In this document: one piece after another, positions 13,641 through 16,850 of the stretch
Layout: each line of letters starts with the position of its first letter
How positions within the stretch are numbered: position 1 is the stretch's first letter
NCBI GenBank assembly: GCA_002404155.1
Contig: DHJC01000006.1
Coordinates: 1 to 16,850, forward strand
Direction of reading: 5' to 3'
Source of the DNA: Chloroflexi bacterium UBA4730
Lineage (GTDB): Bacteria; Chloroflexota; Limnocylindria; P2-11E
Length of the DNA stretch: 16,850 nt
Translations under genes and position numbers: made by a program
The notes under the pieces: generated by a model
Databases searched by the model: none
What the model was told of the DNA's origin: nothing
What the model saw: the letters and a program-made list of their open reading frames with translations, nothing else

Positions 13641-14828
13641 ATGAATGAGGCGTTTCGGCGGCAGCTGCGCGACGAACTGGCGAGCATCCGAGCCGAGGGG
13701 CTCTACAAGAACGAACGGGTGATCGACTCGGCGCAGGGATCGATCGTCCGGCTCGTCTCGGGCGGCGACGTGCTCAATTTCTGTGCGAACAACTACCTCG
13801 GGCTGTCGGACGATCGTCGCGTCGTCGCGGCCGCGCACGCCGCGCTCGACCGATGGGGATACGGAATGTCCTCGGTCCGGTTCATCTGCGGGACGCAATC
13901 GATCCATCAGGAGCTGGAAGCGCGGCTCACTCGGTTCCTCGGGACCGAGGACACGATCTTGTACGGCTCATGCTTCGATGCGAACGGTGGCCTGTTCGAG
14001 ACCCTGTTCGGTGAGGAGGATGCGGTCATCTCCGACGCCCTAGACCACGCCAGCATCATCGATGGCATCCGGCTCTCCAAGGCCCAACGGTTCCGCTACG
14101 CGAACAACGACATGGCCGATCTCGAGCGCCAACTCAAGGCAGCTCGGCAATGTCGCCGCCGGGTCATCGCGACCGATGGCGTGTTCTCGATGGACGGGGT
14201 CGTCGCCGACCTCGGCTCGATCTGCGATCTCGCCGACACGTACGACGCGCTCGTCATGGTCGACGATTCGCACGGGGTGGGATTCATGGGTCCGTCCGGC
14301 CGTGGCTCTCATGAACATGCTGGCGTCGTCGGCCGGGTCGACATCCTCACGGGGACCCTGGGGAAGGCGCTCGGCGGGGCCTCCGGTGGCTACACCAGCG
14401 GACGCCGGGAGATCGTCGAGTATCTTCGCCAGCGCTCGCGGCCATACCTCTTCTCCAACGCGCTGATGCCCGCGATCGCCGCGACGTCGATCGCCGTCCT
14501 CGATCTGCTGGAGACGGCCGGTGAACTGCGCGAGCGGCTGTTCGCGAACGCCCGACGGTTCCGTACGGGGATGGCCGCGAACGGCTTCCGTCTCGGCGGC
14601 CGCGATCACCCGATCGTGCCGGTCATGCTCGGCGATGCCGTCCGTGCCACGGCGATGGCGGACCGGCTGCTCGAAGTGGGCATCTACGTCATCGCCTTCT
14701 CGTATCCGGTCGTGCCCAGGGACAGCGCCCGGATCCGCGTGCAACTGACGGCAGCGCACACGCCGGAGCAGGTAGACGAAGCGGTCGGCGCCTTCGCCGC
14801 GGTGGGCAAGGAGCTGGGCGTCATCTGA
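13641..14828 (+). CDS. kbl: 2-amino-3-ketobutyrate CoA ligase (glycine C-acetyltransferase)
   Basis: 395 residues, the usual length. It is an alpha-oxoamine synthase (PLP fold type I): NFCANNYLGLSDDRRV, FICGTQSIHQELEARLTRFL, ALDHASIIDGIRLSKA with the PLP-stacking His136, VDDSHGVGFMG (Asp208, His211), and TGTLGKALGG with the Schiff-base Lys242. The N-terminal EGLYKNERVIDSAQG is characteristic of KBL rather than KAPA or serine palmitoyl synthases. It cleaves 2-amino-3-ketobutyrate with CoA into glycine and acetyl-CoA. Its stop overlaps the tdh start (TGATG), so the two are translationally coupled. The ribosome-binding site before ATG 13641 is weak. Confidence 0.96.
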   Translation: MNEAFRRQLRDELASIRAEGLYKNERVIDSAQGSIVRLVSGGDVLNFCANNYLGLSDDRRVVAAAHAALDRWGYGMSSVRFICGTQSIHQELEARLTRFLGTEDTILYGSCFDANGGLFETLFGEEDAVISDALDHASIIDGIRLSKAQRFRYANNDMADLERQLKAARQCRRRVIATDGVFSMDGVVADLGSICDLADTYDALVMVDDSHGVGFMGPSGRGSHEHAGVVGRVDILTGTLGKALGGASGGYTSGRREIVEYLRQRSRPYLFSNALMPAIAATSIAVLDLLETAGELRERLFANARRFRTGMAANGFRLGGRDHPIVPVMLGDAVRATAMADRLLEVGIYVIAFSYPVVPRDSARIRVQLTAAHTPEQVDEAVGAFAAVGKELGVI

Positions 14829-15856
14829 TGCGCGCGCTGGTGAAGAGCCGGGCGGCGCCTGGGCTGTGGATGGAGGAGGTCGAGCGGCCCTCGATCGGAC
14901 CGAACGATCTCCTCGTGCGGGTGCAGCACACCTCGATCTGCGGCACCGACCTGCACATCTGGAACTGGGATCACTGGGCCCAGGCGACGGTGCCCGTGCC
15001 GCTCGTGATCGGTCACGAGTTCGAAGGGGTGATCGCCGAGATCGGGAGCGAAGTGAGCGGCTTCGTGGTGGGCGCGCGGGTAGCGGTCGAGGGTCACGTG
15101 ACCTGCGGCCACTGCCGCAACTGCCGCGCGGGGCGACGGCACCTCTGTCGCAACACGATCGGGATCGGCGTGCAACGCCCAGGCGCGTTCGCCGAGTACG
15201 TCGCGGTGCCGGCGGTGAACGCCTATGTGCTACCGCCGGGGATGCCCGACGAGATCGGCTGTTGCCTCGATCCGCTGGGAAACGCTGTGCACAGCGCCCT
15301 GTCGTTCGAGCTCGTCGGGGAGGACGTGCTGGTCACGGGCGCTGGCCCGATCGGGGTGATGGCCGCTGCGGTCGCGCGTTTTGCCGGCGCCCGCCACGTG
15401 GTCGTGACCGATAGCAATCCGTATCGGTTGGAGCTCGCGCGCCGGATGGGCGCAACGCTCGGCGTCGACTACACGACGATGAGCCTTCCCGAAACGATGC
15501 GCGACCTCGGGATGCTCGAGGGTTTCGACGTGGGGCTGGAGATGTCCGGCAGCGGCGACGCGCTGCGCTCGATGCTGGCGGTGATGAACCACGGTGGGCG
15601 GGTCGCGCTGCTCGGGATCCCAAGCGCGGAGATCCCGATCGATTGGACTCTCGTGATCTTCCGCGGCCTCACGCTGAAGGGTATCTATGGTCGCGAGATG
15701 TTCGAGACCTGGTATCGGATGGGCGCCATGCTGCAAAGTGGGCTGGATATCACGCCGATCATCACGCACCGCTTCCCGGCCGAGCGCTACGCAGCGGCGT
15801 TCGAGGTGGTGCGCTCCGGGCAATGCGGCAAGGTGGTCTTGGATTGGACCGAGTAG
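14828..15856 (+). CDS. tdh: L-threonine 3-dehydrogenase (zinc, NAD-dependent)
   Basis: 342 residues, matching the family. It is a zinc MDR dehydrogenase: catalytic-zinc Cys38 in TSICGTDLHIWNWDHWA (the WNWD stretch is typical of TDH) and His63/Glu64 in IGHEFEG. Structural zinc Cys93/96/99/107 lie in CGHCRNCRAGRRHLC. The Rossmann motif is VTGAGPIGVMAAAVA, with VTDSNPYR ending in the NAD-type acidic residue, and GIYGREMFETWY near the end is diagnostic. It oxidises L-threonine to 2-amino-3-ketobutyrate, which Kbl then cleaves. One-base overlap with kbl. Confidence 0.97.
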   Translation: MRALVKSRAAPGLWMEEVERPSIGPNDLLVRVQHTSICGTDLHIWNWDHWAQATVPVPLVIGHEFEGVIAEIGSEVSGFVVGARVAVEGHVTCGHCRNCRAGRRHLCRNTIGIGVQRPGAFAEYVAVPAVNAYVLPPGMPDEIGCCLDPLGNAVHSALSFELVGEDVLVTGAGPIGVMAAAVARFAGARHVVVTDSNPYRLELARRMGATLGVDYTTMSLPETMRDLGMLEGFDVGLEMSGSGDALRSMLAVMNHGGRVALLGIPSAEIPIDWTLVIFRGLTLKGIYGREMFETWYRMGAMLQSGLDITPIITHRFPAERYAAAFEVVRSGQCGKVVLDWTE

Positions 15857-15890
15857 CGGGGAGCCCGCGTGCTCCGAGCGCCGCCGGCGA

Positions 15891-15957
15891 GGTCAGCCGC
15901 TCTTGGCCGTGGGGGTTCGATTCCCTCTCTGCCCACCAGGACCATCGACGACGGGCC
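15891..15957 (+). repeat. Repeat R6, partial copy: tRNA-Tyr-like 3' end plus half a terminator
   Basis: GGTCAGCCGC is followed by a variable-arm-like segment, T arm (GTTCGATTC) and TCTGCCC-A-CCA ending at 15938. Then comes CGACGACGGGCC, the 5' arm of the terminator hairpin; its 3' arm is missing. No opening palindrome, spacer or anticodon loop is present. It starts 35 bp after the tdh stop. The stop codon and last codons of the minus-strand arsR gene lie inside it. Confidence 0.8.
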
Positions 15958-16264
15958 ACAGCAGACTCCGCGCCCGAGCGCGGAGCGACGCACACATCGT
16001 CTCGCAGATCTGCGGCAGGCTGGCGTCACCCAACCGGTAGAACACACCCGTGCCCTCGCGCCGGCGACTGACCAGCCCGGCATCCGCGAGGCGATTGAGG
16101 TGCGCTGAGGCGTTGAACCGGGTCACCCCGGCGGCGTCCGCGATCGCTCCGACAGAACGCTCTCCTCCGTCCATCACGACGTGGAGGATGCGGAGGCGCG
16201 TTGGGTCACCGAGCAGAGCGAACCGGCGGGCCGCTTCCTCGAGCAACTGCGGCGTCATCGTCAT
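15893..16264 (-). CDS. ArsR-family regulator with a C-terminus supplied by repeat R6
   Basis: 123 residues. The winged HTH is clear: RFALLGDPTRLRILHVVMDG, GERSVGAIADAAGVTRFNAS, AHLNRLADAGLVSRRREGTG and the wing VFYRLGD. No CxCxxC or similar metal site is seen, though Cys87 and Cys91 (ICETMC) could sense metal or redox state. From about residue 109 (GGQRGNRTPTAKSG) the protein reads antisense tRNA sequence of R6, and its TGA stop lies in the repeat's GGTCAG. The original C-terminus was thus replaced after ARSLLWPVVDGP. It is divergent from the DsrE-like gene, which it may control. Met3 is an alternative start. Confidence 0.82.
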   Translation of the reverse strand: MTMTPQLLEEAARRFALLGDPTRLRILHVVMDGGERSVGAIADAAGVTRFNASAHLNRLADAGLVSRRREGTGVFYRLGDASLPQICETMCASLRARARSLLWPVVDGPGGQRGNRTPTAKSG

Positions 16265-16267
16265 GGC

Positions 16268-16283
16268 CAGAGCGTGCGCTCTG
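16268..16283. promoter_or_regulatory. Perfect palindrome CAGAGCG-TG-CGCTCTG, candidate ArsR operator
   Basis: A 16-bp exact palindrome lies 3 bp upstream of the arsR start codon, in the 119-bp gap shared with the divergent DsrE-like gene. The position suits autoregulation. The sequence is GC-rich, unlike the AT-rich operator of the first arsR. Confidence 0.5.
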
Positions 16284-16383
16284 TGGCTACGCGATCACAC
16301 AGCCGAATGGCCCTTAGGAATGAGCCGAGCGACTCTCTTCGAGACGGGGAGCGCTCGCGACACTCGTCCGCAGGAGGCCATCG

Positions 16384-16803
16384 ATGAACGAACAAGAGTC
16401 ACCTCTCTCGCTGATCCTCTTCTCCGGGACCGATGACCGCCTGGGCGCCGCCGCGATCCTCGCCACCGGCGCCGCGGCGATGGGCCGGCCGGTCAACGTG
16501 TTCCTGCAGTACTGGGCCCTTGACGCCTTCCGTCGCGGGAAGGTCAATGCGTGGCACGGCGCCGCGCCCGAAGCTGGACCGAGCGGCGCGGTCTTGGTGC
16601 GCACGAGCCTGGCCGGCCCGCGCCACTGGAGCGAGCTCTTCCGGCAGGCCAAGGACATCGGCGACGTGAAGATCCACGCCTGCGCCCTCTCGATGGAGCT
16701 TTTCGACATCACTCACGAGGACCTCGATCCGCTCGTCGACGACATCGAAGGCGTCGCTGCCTTCATGTCCGACGCGACGACCGGTCCGATCACATTCATC
16801 TAG
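16384..16803 (+). CDS. DsrE/DsrF-like family protein
   Basis: 139 residues with ribosome-binding site AGGAGG 6 bp before the ATG. SLILFSGTDDRLGAAAILAT then GAAAMGRPVNVFLQYWAL form the first beta-alpha-beta unit of the DsrE fold, and KIHACALSMELFDITHEDLD carries the conserved Cys100 that in this family carries sulfur or is redox-active. GVAAFMSDATTGPITFI ends the domain. Related proteins relay sulfane sulfur or act with TusA- or rhodanese-like partners. The divergent ArsR gene suggests redox or sulfur control (inference). Confidence 0.82.
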   Translation: MNEQESPLSLILFSGTDDRLGAAAILATGAAAMGRPVNVFLQYWALDAFRRGKVNAWHGAAPEAGPSGAVLVRTSLAGPRHWSELFRQAKDIGDVKIHACALSMELFDITHEDLDPLVDDIEGVAAFMSDATTGPITFI

Positions 16804-16828
16804 GTGCCTTTCCAACTTATTAAGAGGA

Positions 16829-16850
16829 ATGGAACGCAGCCGCTGGAGCG
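16829..16850 (+). CDS. Possible start of a further gene, cut by window end
   Basis: TAAGAGGA lies directly before an ATG at 16829, reading MERSRWS to the window edge. The spacing of the purine-rich box to the ATG is short (1-2 bases). A gene in the DsrE operon is plausible, but seven codons do not prove it. Confidence 0.25.

Noticed and set aside
1527..15957. Classical integron cassette array
   Set aside because: No intI gene, no GTTRRRY-type attC ends, and modules hold several genes on both strands; only a loose structural analogy remains.

Overview
The window is a high-GC bacterial chromosomal segment with no phage or plasmid core genes. An F420-type luciferase-like oxidoreductase, class III cyclase modules, an apparently leaderless arsR transcript and Tat/lipoprotein signals would suit Chloroflexota (Limnocylindria-like) or a deep actinobacterial lineage. 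That placement is inference; no marker gene is present.

Layout. Bases 1-1526 are accessory DNA: the 3' end of an IS3-type element, a broken small membrane protein, and a four-helix membrane protein gene between two 52-bp direct repeats. From 1527 on, the window is divided by six copies (R1-R6, all on the + strand) of a roughly 240-260 bp repeat. A full copy has four parts: (i) a 43-bp imperfect palindrome GGTCAG...CTGACC; (ii) a 40-110 bp spacer; (iii) the 3' part of a tRNA-Tyr-like gene, from the anticodon arm (GTA) to the encoded CCA; (iv) a rho-independent terminator and an end GGCGGCTGAC that is inverted relative to the start. Between the copies lie unrelated modules: R1-R2, a lipoprotein; R2-R3, a tandem hotdog thioesterase fused to a nucleotide cyclase domain; R3-R4, decayed hicBA and pRiA4b-ORF3-like genes, an intact arsR / AHSA1 / DUF1801 operon and an IS110/IS1111-family element; R4-R5, a Tat lipoprotein substrate-binding protein and a broken M50 protease gene; R5-R6, a Cys-type alpha/beta hydrolase, a luciferase-like oxidoreductase and the threonine-degradation pair kbl-tdh; after R6, a second arsR divergent from a DsrE-like gene.

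Function. kbl-tdh is a self-contained pathway from threonine through 2-amino-3-ketobutyrate to glycine plus acetyl-CoA. arsR-AHSA1-DUF1801 is a familiar co-transcribed set. The other modules have no evident metabolic link to one another, which suggests an accessory region built piecemeal. The most unusual item is the repeat itself: a tRNA-3'-end-bearing, MITE-like or attachment-site-like element found at nearly every module boundary. The IS110-family copy also has a candidate guide (bridge) RNA region in which a sequence at the left insertion junction recurs.
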